A DNA stretch of 64,000 bases, taken from Diospyros lotus. Taxonomy: Eukaryota; Streptophyta; Magnoliopsida; Ericales; Ebenaceae. The first letter of the stretch is position 1. Every line of letters begins with the position of its first letter. The notes under the pieces are model-generated. The model had not been told where the DNA came from, did not search any database, and saw nothing but the letters and a program-made list of their open reading frames with translations. This document shows positions 35,601 to 47,600 of this stretch, one piece after another. The stretch spans positions 21,919,310-21,983,309 of the forward strand of contig NC_068352.1 of assembly GCF_014633365.1 (NCBI RefSeq). Reading direction: 5' to 3'. Both the position numbers and the translations under genes were made by a program.

Positions 35601-38600
35601 GCCGGTAAGCTTTATTTATCCTTCTGAAGAAGGACTGCAACATGACACTATGAAACGCATTCAAAAGGAAATCTTCCAACTGGAAGTCTTCACATTGCTG
35701 AGTGCTTGCAGACAACCTCCACAGTTTTCTTCTCAGAACCTTCCACGTTTACTTGTTTATTTCTTTACTTTGTTTAGCAAATCAAATATATGACTTGCTC
35801 TACTGCCCCACTTGGTTGGCGGAGCTGAGTTTTTCCTTTAAAATATGACTGGAAGATAGATTTCCTGAAGGGACATTGCATTTGATGCATATTGACATAT
35901 GTGCTTCATGACAATGTTATCCACATTCAAGGAAGAAAGTAGTTCATGCAAATCTTATCCTAAATGTGTGAGCTTGATTTCAGCTTCTCTTTCGCTAGGC
36001 AACAATAAAACTCTTAATCCTAGAGATTGATGGCACAATGCCTATTGGGCTGGTGAAGTTGGAGCAGCATGTTTAAAAGATTCTCCTATTGCATGGCATT
36101 TTATTCCAGTTCAATGTGCTCTGGACACGATAGTTATCAGTGAAGGAAAACAATGACTTCATAAATAACCAAAGGTTTTTGTCTAAAAAAATTTGAAAAC
36201 ATGTGAAGCAGAAGTCGGTGCTTAAGGCACTTACTTGAGGATAATTGGTCTAAGTTGCTAGGCTATACTAATTAATGAAGATTTTGATGAGAAATAGTGA
36301 CCACCGTTTTCTTTTCTGGGAAACTTCGCTTGCAATGAATTAATTTCCTTTTCATTTTTAGTAGCTCTTGATTTCCCTATTTGTAGGAAATACAGTTCCA
36401 TGCTAGGAGTAGATCTTTGAATGTACTTTGAGGAGCTTAGTTTCTGTATGATTCCAGTTTTTTCTTTGTGCAAATTGGTTTCCCCACCCTCTAGAACCTT
36501 TTATGAAATTTTTGTTAAAAGATATCAATCATTCCAATATGTCTTTCTATAAATTGTCTTTTAGTTATTTTTTTATCGCATGAGTTGTCTTTGTTCCAAC
36601 TGTTTGAAATATGCTTGAGTCAGATGATTTTATAAAGCAATCCCACAGCTTCTTTGTCAACCTCTCTGATAACCTTTATTCAAGTTATTGCACCCCTTCT
36701 TTGGATAGTGGTATATGAAGAGTTTGATAAACCACGTGCTTTTCCCATTCTCTAGCATGTCTTATTAGGTCCTGGATTTTTTATCATTGATCTTCAGTAG
36801 AAATTCAAAGGGAACAGATGAAGCATTATTGTTTCTGAGCTATTCTTTTCATAATGCTTTCTGTTGCATTTACTCCGCATCCTCTTGAGTAGCCCATGTG
36901 ATGTGCTTGTAGCGTGTTATTTCTATTTGCTTTGAAATATTCTTCACTTGCCAATTGTTCAGGGCAACAAACAAGGAGTTTTGCTGAAGCTGTAGAACAA
37001 TATGCTCAGTTAGGTCTGCGAACATTATGCTTTGCTTGGCGTGGAATAGAGGAAGAGGAATATCAAGAATGGTCTTTGATTTTTAAGGAGGCTAATAGCA
37101 CTTTGGTGGATAGGGAGGTAAGTTGTACTTCTTAACATTGTTTACATCTTCTTCTTTTTCTTCTCTTCTTTGGGAGTGTGAAACTATATGAGCTTGCAAT
37201 TGAAATCAGTCAAAGGACATCTCGGTGTATGAGGCTTCTTGCTTCGTGAGGGTCGGGGGATAGTTGTTTCTATATGTAACCTTTTTTGCAAAGAGGCCAT
37301 TTCTACAGCTCAAACACATGACTTTCACTCACAAAGGAGGAACCTTACCCTTGCTACCAAGGCTCGGCCTCTTGCAAGGAAATCAGTATTTGACATATTT
37401 TGTTTCCTTGATCTATTATTTTGCAGTGGAGAGTAGCTGAAGCGTGCCAAAGATTAGAGCATGACTTTGAAATCCTTGGGGTTGCTGCCATAGAGGACCG
37501 TTTACAGGTATGCATTGTACTTGGGGCACTATTTTTGACTTATTTAACTTGTTCTTCTCTGTAGAAGCAGATGTATTTTTGTGTCCACTATAGCTTTCAG
37601 ATTCTTGGACAAACTTTTGTTTTTCTTGTACAACTTCCAGGATGGTGTACCAGAAACAATTGAGACACTTAGAAAAGCTGGAATAAACTTTTGGATGCTG
37701 ACGGGAGACAAGCAGAATACTGCTGTACAAATTGCTCTTTCATGCAATTTTGTATCACCAGGTGGGTTGATCCTGTTTTTGATGATCTTCTCTGTTGGAA
37801 ATAGAAGAAAAATCTCATCTAGTTTAGTTTTTTAGTCCACTTTTCTGTTCTAGGATTGCCTGTCTTGAAAAGTCTTTTGAGTGTATAATTTTATGACTTT
37901 AGTGTTATAATTTTCAAATTATAATAATTACAACAACAATATGAAGCTTTTATCTCACTTGCTGGGGTCATCAGTCATCTACTTGGATGCTAGCTTGCTA
38001 GTAATCTCTATTCAAGGCCATATCTTTGTAATTTCATTATATCCTTTGTCGTACTCAAGTTTTCCATGAAATTTTCTTTGGTTCCTTCCCCTATTCATTT
38101 GCCACGTTTTTCCAAACCATTAATTCCTTTACAGGTGTGTCTCTTAGAATTCATCTTATGTGGCTAAAACATCTTATACATGTCTTGCGCATCTTGTCTA
38201 TGTGCCACCCCAACCTTTTTATGGATAACTTTATTTATAATTTTTCCTTTTCTTGTATGGCCGTACATTCATCTACATAAGATCCTTAAATAAGAATGAT
38301 TGTATAATGAAGACTGTACAAATAGGGTGTCAAAATATCTGGTGCTAGTTTCCTTAAGAATTTGGATCTTTCATGTTGGGAAAAATAAGGATAAAGTAAT
38401 CTTGTATACAAAATTTTCCCATGAGAGAAGCAGATTATTTCTAGAAAATTTATTTTTCTTATCTAGAAAATCTCTTTTAGTTATCATATGTTATTAACGT
38501 GTGTTGTACCTTTATTATGGAGGAACCTGGATTGGCGATTCTGATAAACTCTTCTTAGCAGAGGTTTCTTCTGATTCAGAATTTGTTTAAAAAACAAAAG

Positions 38601-41600
38601 GTACTGATAAACATTTGAGAATTGGTTGGATCATGGATACTCAAGATGGGATGCCTTATATGTCCTGCAATAGCAACTTTTATTTTTCATGTTATCCCTA
38701 TGGAGTTAAACATATACATTTTTCTTGTACTTGGTCTCTTTATTCAAATTTTAATTCAAGGTCATTTGGATCTTTTTCTTTGTCAATTGAGTATAATACA
38801 CCATTTACTTTATTGTTAACTGACTTGTTCACAGAACCGAAAGGCCAGCTACTGCTAATAAATGGAAAAACTGAAGATGAAGTTTGTAGAAGTTTAGAGA
38901 GAGTTTTGCTTACAATGAGAATAACAGAGTCAGAACCTAAGGTATGGATTTCCTACCATCATAAGGTTGCATCTATAAATTTGTCAGCCATGAATTTGTC
39001 TAATCTTTGATTTATTTGATTTCTACATTCTAGTTCCTTTCTTTAATCTGTCTTCCAACTAAGGTTTATATCACCAAACTAGGTTGTGGTCTTTGAGAGA
39101 ATAGAGAATACACAAAGACATAATATATGAGATTTGTCCGTATGAGAACTATCTGACCTTTATGTGGAAGGTTACTTTCCTGATTGTGGAAACAGCCTTA
39201 TGGATGATTTGCAAATTTGTAATCAAGATTCCTTTTTGACTAGGTTCCTCATTTATGGGCTGCAAAGTTCAAGATTTGAGTATGGTCCAACATTCTACTT
39301 ATCGGAGGGTTTTTGTTTGTGTCTTGGCTTCAGTTTCTATGAAGATTTTAGTATGGTGCAACATTCTACTTATTGGTTTTTGTTTTTGTGTCTTGCCTTC
39401 AGTTTCCATGAAGATTTTAGTTGATTACATGATGGTTATTGTATGTTTATCTTGATTTCTGGAAATTGCCAAGTACACTTTTAGGTCATTCAAAGTCTTG
39501 AACATGAAGCCCACAATGAATATGATATTAGATATGATAACCTATTATCAATGTTGGACCAAATCTGAGAAGTTGGCTTGGAGCATTTTGGTTTGATAAT
39601 TGATAATTTGGAATTCATGTTGTTTGATTTGGTGAGTTTTCTGTTGCCTATAACTACGTAATGCAACTCCTCTTCTTTATTTAGGCTTGGGACTGACTCT
39701 AGTTTAGAATCCACTGGCAGAGGTCCATTGATGCATGCTATTGCAGGTGACATTGCTCCGGTGGATGAGATGGCATAAATACTAAGCCAGAGATACAGGG
39801 GGATACTTTAGGATCTAGAGGTTTTAAGTTATGCAGATTGAAAACCGAATAGATGGATTATAAGTTTAGTAAAAATACAAGTCTGAACGATGTTATAGTA
39901 AACTTCAAGATTAAGTCAGACCAGGAAAAGATCAATTTAGATTGGATCAATCATTCAAAACGATGGAGAGATTAATGAGGATGTTTTCCATATAATTGAA
40001 GTAGGATGGTTAAATAACAAAGTGCATATGATATTTTATGCGAGTAAGATTCCGTTAAAACTAAAAGGAAAAATTTACTTTTTACCCAAAACTTATTGTA
40101 TTTGTAAGTTTTATCTAATAAAATTCCAAGTACTCAAAAATCCATAGTTACTAAAATCGGACCAGCCGGTTGGACCACAAAATTGTCACCAGGCCATTCT
40201 AGTTCGTGAAAAAAACTGGAGATGTGTATAATTCTACTAAGACCAACTGATTTTTTTTTTTTTTGAACTGGTTAAACCAGTAAAACCAAATAAATCCTCC
40301 AATGTTAATTTTTGTCTAAAGTACTAAATAGCTCACAATTTTTAAAAATTTATTTTCTTTAATGAAGAGGTAAATTAGTCTTTGCGAACAAAAAACAAAG
40401 AAAATAACACTAAGAGTGAAGACTGAAGCAAACCAACTGTTTCCTTTCTCAAAAAAATCAAAATCCCCATTTTCTGCTGAATGCAAAATCTTTGCTTCAA
40501 ATCCCTAATCCCTTTCTTGCTAAAAGACCATCTCTATCCAGCCATAGCTTTGCCTTCATCTGGGAGTTTTTATCAAGCTTTATTTACATGTATTATGAAG
40601 ATGAGATTTGAGCATCATTGTTATCTTTTGTGTTTTTAATTAGTTGTAATTATGAGATTTGAATATTTATTTAGTGATTCAAGATTTTATGTTATTTTAA
40701 TGTTAATAATCTGTAGTAATATATTCATATAACCTGAACAGTGATGTTATTATATTATATATATAAATTTCTGAACCAACGATTCTACAACTACCATTCG
40801 AACCCATGGGCTGCTTCAATTATTCGTCCAGTTTTAGTAACAGTGCAACATCCCTGTTTGTACTTATGGTGGTCCATTGTCACTTTGTCAGTCTCTTGGT
40901 CTAACTGGTAGACAAGACTGTCTTTCATTTCTTAGATGTGTCCAAATATCAAAATAATAAAAAAATAGAACTGCCCATTTATCTAGGAGTATCCAACAAA
41001 TATTTGTCTAGCCGTGGAGGATAGTGGTACAGAATTTCAAAGGATGTGTCCCTGCTTCTGGGGATAACTAGTGGGTTTTTTCCTTGTGACACAACTTGTG
41101 TCTAGAATACTTTTTGTGAACTTGAACGATGGATTCAGTTGAATTTTGAATCATGACTTCTTTTCTTGTGTTATATGGTGTTATTGTGATATCAATGTTT
41201 GTTCTATTTCTTGGTATAGTGGGTAATCAAATTGCTATCAATATTTTGCATATGATGTCTCAGGAAATGTTGCTTACCTTGATGTCTTGTGGTTTGTCGT
41301 TGCTAATAACCTCATTAGAATTTTTTTAAACATTGCTATATTTTGATAACAGGATGTTGCTTTTGTCATTGATGGTTGGGCTCTTGAAATTGCACTCAAA
41401 CATTACAGGAAAGCATTCACAGAGTTAGCAATCTTGTCAAGGACAGCTATATGTTGCCGAGTTACACCATCCCAAAAGGCACAGGTGTCCTCTATAGCTC
41501 TCAAATACTTGATTAATTGTGATTCCCTGTAGGTTATATCATATTCTATAGTCTAATTTGAAGTGTATTTTTGGTGATTTTGTTTTTTAATTTTTGCCAT

Positions 41601-44600
41601 TTTATTTTATTTTATACTTTGTTGCTGTTGTAAACAAAAGGATATTTACTGAAAGAGGAAAGCGTAGACTCAACAAGGCATACTTGATGTATTGATATAA
41701 CTTCTGCAAGGTAGACTTACTGTAAAATGAAATATGCACTGGGAACCTGAGATGTTGTCGATATCATTTACAGTTGAAGACTTTGCTTCTCCTTAGACTT
41801 TGGGTTTATTGTCTATTTGTTGGTTTTCACTACTTCATAAGCTGGCAGCCAAATTGCTTGCATTAAACATTCAAAACTAATTATGTTCCTGAAGAAAGCT
41901 TGACCATAAAAATGTTTACAAAGGAAAAGGAAACCTTCATATATTAGCATTTTGTTATGATCAATTTTCTGGAAAAAGAGTGTTTTTTATTACTTTTTTA
42001 AAGCAGGAAATGACAATATGGGTTGGAAATTTATGTGGCATGTCTTGAGGACTTGTAAAAAATTTATGTTCATTTATGTCAATGATATTTGAAATCTATT
42101 ACACTTTTTGATGCAATTCTTTTTGCTGTAATTAGTTACATTCACTTCTGCAGGTTGTAGTGGTTTTAACATGCATGATGATTGATGAATTTATGCTGCC
42201 AATACGCTTGAAGTATAATTCTACAGATCTAAAATTTTCCATATTAGTCTTCCTTGGTTTTCTTGTGGTATCTTCGATAGAGAAATTCATTTATCCTAAA
42301 AGAAAAATCGAGCTAAGCTCATCATTATTTTTTCTAACTGTAAAAACTAGTTATTTACCTTTTATTATTTTCACAGTGGCCTCTCATTAATTATGAATAT
42401 TTTTCTCCTTAAATGGAACTTTATGAGTACTTTTTTATCTTTGCAGCTTGTGGAGCTCTTAAAATCATGTGAGTATAGAACATTGGCCATTGGGGATGGT
42501 GGGAATGATGTGAGGATGATACAACAAGCTGATATTGGCGTTGGCATTAGTGGGAGAGAAGGATTACAAGCAGCAAGGGCAGCTGATTATAGTATTGGGA
42601 GTGAGTATCTGGAAGTCATTCCAGAATCTAGATTCCTTTCTTCTTAAATTTTCTGTTCGTTATTTTACTTATGTTGCATGTGAATTTGACTTGCCTTGTT
42701 ATAGTAATATTTTGTTTTATTGACTGGCTTTACTTGTCAAAAAAAAAAAAAGAAGAAAAAAATTATAATAACAATAGTACTGCCAACAATGACAAAAATA
42801 AAAAGAATTGCTGGACGTGTAATTTTCTTGATTGCTTTTCTAGTTTTTGCCTCAACTATGAGTGTTCTGTACTACTTTTACTATTACTATTGGTGGTTCT
42901 TGAGTGGGAAAATGAGATGAGAGGAACCACAATAATGAGTTATTCTTACTGCTGAGCAGAGATGCTTGAGTTACAAGGACATTTCTGGGGAATAATACTT
43001 GAAAATTTGAAGTTACAAAAGATTGTCTTTTACGTTTAGCATATGGGTATCGTGTTCAGTCTCACGATTGGACATTTAGGTAGCATTTGGATTGCTGGAA
43101 TGGTGTGAAGTGAATGGAAATAAGGTAAACGTATATTTGGTTGCAACTTTGGAAAGGGAATTATTATCCTTAGGGAACCTCTACATCTGGGTGGAATCCT
43201 CGTTCTGTTCCATTAGAAATGGTTTCAATTACATTTTTACCTCTTCCAAAAAGTACAAAATATCCTTAGAAAAAAATAAAAATAATATTTTATCAACAGT
43301 CAAAAATAATATTTTAGAACACCCAAAAATAATATTTTATTAGCATCCGAAAATAAAAATAGTATTTTATTATCTCTCAAAGATAAAAATAATATTTTTT
43401 TAACAATCCACAATAAAATAATATGCTATTAACACCCTAAGAAATAAAAATAATATTTAAATTTTCATTAACACCCAAAAAATAAAAATAATATTTTATT
43501 ATTTTTTAGTCTGAGAGCATTTTGTCATAGAGTTATTTTTTCCATTCCATCCCATCCAACTTCTAGCGGACATAATAATGGAATAATGGTCATTCCATTA
43601 CTGTCGTACCAAACATGACAATGGAATGGCCATTCCATTCTGTTTCTATTCCCATGCCCTCTGCTTTCATTCCAGCCAACCAAATGGGCCCTTAGGAAAG
43701 GCTGGGCTTGGTTCTTTCCAATTGGTGTATGATAGTAAAGAAGTCTGTTAGTTATTTGTTATTGCATTACAATATAATCTAGAGTTCTGGACGATTCTAG
43801 ATTCTATTTCTGTATTCCTTTTTCTGGGCAGAGATACTTTATGCTGGATTCTAGTTTTATCATTAGCCTGGTGGATGTTGGCTTGACTAAAAGAGGGAGA
43901 TAATCACATGAATGCTGGGACCTTTGTGCTTGATGTTGTAAACACGGATGGAGGGGAATTGACAACCTTAAAGAGGTGGGATTTGCCATTTTTAGACTAG
44001 ACCAATGGTGTCATTGCTTTGTGTTCCCTGTTCTGGTTCAAATGGGAGTTATGTGACTTGTCTTTTTCCTTTGGTCAATGTCATTGTCAAGCTCATTTGT
44101 GGGTCTTGACATCCTTTGCGCATTGTTTATTTCCTTCTGGGTGTGATAAACTTTTTTGGTTATGAAAGATGGAGATAGCTAAGAGGATAACTATGCTGTC
44201 ATCCCCATAAACAGGACTACTTAGACTAGAAGTGAAACATAGATAGAACCACCATCATTAATAGCAAAACCTTAATGATTGACGGGTGAAACCCCATAAC
44301 CCTATCCCCCTAACTGCCATCCCCTAAAATCACTCTCTACCCTGTTTGAAATGTTTACTCTTTTCTAGTCTATGGACATCTCCGTTTCTTTCCCACCAAT
44401 CCATATATATATATATATTATATTAAGCAAACACCTGATTTGGTGTTTGAAGCCTTTATCATTTCTTAAAATGCACTTTATATATTATTTTCCTTTGAAA
44501 AACACAACCACCAAAGGAGTCGAACCTATGACCTTTAAATCACAATAAAACAAGACCAATCTTACCATTGCACCGAGGCTTGTCTTCATTTAAACTCCCC

Positions 44601-47600
44601 CTCCCCCCCCCCCCTCCCCAAACCCCCAACAAAAAAAAAAAAAGAAAAAAACCTCACACAAAAAAACTGAACTGGAACCACCAAGTGCCCCGTTGAAGAT
44701 GAGCTTTCATTTGAAACGTTCTATTATAAAGCTGCAGATGTAGAGATGCATATGTATATTAGCAATTTGGAAGTTTGAGATTATGAAATTCAGAAGAAAT
44801 CAGGAAACTCACATGTATATACACATGCATGTGGGTGCTAAGTAGGTTGTTTGAATTGACAACCTACTTGGCAATTTGGAGGGAGATAAGTAGGTTGATT
44901 CAGTGGACAGTATTGATCATGAATTTGTTTCCCTTGTTTGTATCTTTGTCTCTCTATATGCATGTTAGTAGTTACTCACACATATACACATGCATGTGGG
45001 CGCACACTCATAATAAAGGTAAAGCTAATCAATTAGAATCCATGAAGAGTGTAGTAAAATAGAATATTGGGGATTACCTATGACTGTGTCAGGACTTGGC
45101 TTTAACCTAGGGTTCTGAGTGGAAATTGGTAGAAATCGAGAGAGAGGGAATCAAAAGGGAGGGAGAATTAAGACAGAATAGAGAGAAATTAGAGAGAAAG
45201 AATTGAGAAGCAAAAAAGACAGAGTGAATTCAAGGAGAGAATTGTAGAGAGAAGACTTGAATTTAGATTATCATTCAACCATTATTACAATCCTCTAATT
45301 GATGGCCTATTTATAGATTTTCTATCTTTTAGTTAGTGATAAATTGAAAGGTAAAACAACTATAATACAACAAGATACAACCAACTACAATACATGTAAT
45401 TTGCTATGACTACTCTATCTTTGGGGTTGTGACAATCCCCCATCTCCTTAGACATTTCTTGTCCCCAAGAAATTACAACAACTGCGCCATTGTTTCTTCA
45501 TCCAATCCCTATTTTCACTATCTGGTTTATCCTTCTCCTTTTCTTGTTCCTTTCTCTTTCTTTTGCCTCTTTTTCTTTCTCCTTCTTGGTTTTATCTTAT
45601 GGATGAAAGAGGAAACAACATCTCTTTATTTAGCAAGTATTTTAGGCTCCCTTGAAGCACTTGCTTTACTTACCTCTGCTAAAACCAACACCAGAAACTG
45701 ATCTACACCATTTGAAATGGCAACAAGATTGTCATATTGTTCAAGATAAAAAACATTCAGAACAACGATAAGATATTCTATTGTTGGAATTCTCTTAATC
45801 TTCTTGATGCTTGATTTAACCAAAGCTATGAACTCCTCAGCCTTCTTCGGAGTCAAAGGGAAAGAAAATGTATTCTTAGAATTTTGTTTTCGGAACCATT
45901 TGTCTCTTTCTCAATCTCAATATATTCTCCGTTAACTTCTTTCATTCCTGATGATTGATTGTCTGAGTTCATCATCTCATGATCTAAACTTCCAAGATAG
46001 TCATCTTGAGCATCTTCTTTAGAAACTTTTTTTTTTAAGGAATTAGGTTGTTCCTTAAGATCTACTTTCTGAACATCCTAGACCTTTCTTTGAATAATTG
46101 GATTAGAATATCCCTTAGAAAGTAATTTAGCTAGAAGACTAACCTAATACGGTTTGGCCATTGTAATCATGATTTTGTCTAGCTTTTGGTTGATATTAGC
46201 GAATTCTTCCATAAATCTTCTGTCAATTATCTGTACACTTCTTTCCAAGGAGTGCACAACTTCTCTAGTTGTCGTATTCTCCAATTACTTCATGTAAATG
46301 CCTTCTTCCATCTCCACAGTTCAAACTCTTTGAAAATTTGCCTCTGCTCGCCTTTAATAAGAATCACAAGTTAGCAACTTAGATCAATTGCTAAGGATTG
46401 GCTAGATCAATCAGCATAGAATCTTTGGAATTCCACCTTTGAACTACTTCCAATAATCGCTTGAATTGAAATGCAGCAGCCGAGAATCGATTGGCTTTGA
46501 TACCAAATGTCATGGACCTAGGTTTAACCTAGGGTTTTGAGTGGAAATTGGTAGAAGTCGAGAAAGAGAGAATCGAAAGGGAGGGAGAATTTTGAAGAAC
46601 AGAGGGAGAATTCAGATAGAACAGAGAGAAATCAGAGAGAAGGAATTGAGATGGAGAAGAGATAGAGAGAATTCAGGTAGAGAATTGTAGAGAGAGAAAA
46701 CTTGAATTTAGATTATCATTCAACCATTATTACAATCATCTAATTGATAGCCTATTTATAGATTTTCTATCTTTTAGTTAGTGATAAACTGAAAGGTACA
46801 ACAACTACAATACAACAAGGTACAACCAAGTACAATACATGTAATATACTATGACTACTATATCCTTGGGGTCGGTACAGACTGTTGGATAGTTAAGTCA
46901 AGGGCAAGATGTAGTTGTTTTGCTTATAGTTGTGCCTTTGAGCTACATATTTGTCTAGGTGCCTGATGGAAAAGTCTAGAGATAAGTGCAAAAGAATTAC
47001 TCTTGGTGTTTATAGATTTTGGAAATACCTATCATAAAGTTCTCAAAGAACTCTAGTGGATGGTTTTAGGGAACAAGGGAATTTGAGTTGCTGACCTATA
47101 GGTTGTTAAAGATATGTATCATGGAGTAGAAACATATGTTCGGACTTGTCAAAGAGATATTGAGGCTTGCCAATTGCAATTAGATTGTATCGAGAATTAG
47201 ATTGGAAGAAACTGGTAGGAAAAGAGGTGGAGGCGGCAAAGAAAAATTTGGTGGGAAACTTTTACAGCTTGCTTGGAACCAATTCTTACAGAATTTGAAT
47301 TCTAGTTCATGGTTTAGTAATTGCACAACATTAGAATTTAGATTAATACAATTGGAACAAAACATTAAAAATTAGAATTAAATTGTAATTCTTATATTTG
47401 GATTCAAAATGAAAATGGAATTAAGTAAATACTTTTACGATATTATTCTTAACAACTCAATCAACATGTACAATATTAAAAACTAAATTTTAATTTTTAG
47501 GCATTACTTTGCAAAATAAAAAATATTGAGTTACATACTCTTATATTTTAGAAGAAATTTAATTAAAACATTGAGTACCAAAATAAAATTAAGGATATGC

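Larger units (their letters stand above)
45087..46879 (-). mobile_element. Short non-autonomous LTR element (G4), 1.8 kb, minus strand
   Basis: LTRs 45087-45434 and 46508-46879 start TGTCAGGACTT or TGTCATGGACC and end TTGTGACA or CGGTACA. Perfect target duplication GACTG (45082-45086, 46880-46884). Primer site complement GGCTTTGATACCAAA precedes the right LTR; polypurine complement ATCCCCCATCTCC follows the left one. The interior is only about 1.07 kb and shows a gag-like N-terminus plus an unidentified frame. No pol. Confidence 0.92.

Noticed and set aside
35605..35793. Frame reading through the donor of exon g
   Set aside because: No family similarity after GTAAGC; splicing to 36963 keeps the conserved sequence.
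42160..42390. 76-codon frame just before the GDGGND exon
   Set aside because: Not similar to the flippase; the protein is continuous from 41484 to 42447 without it.
44515..44590. A tRNA gene
   Set aside because: Box A and B are present, but acceptor and anticodon arms do not form.
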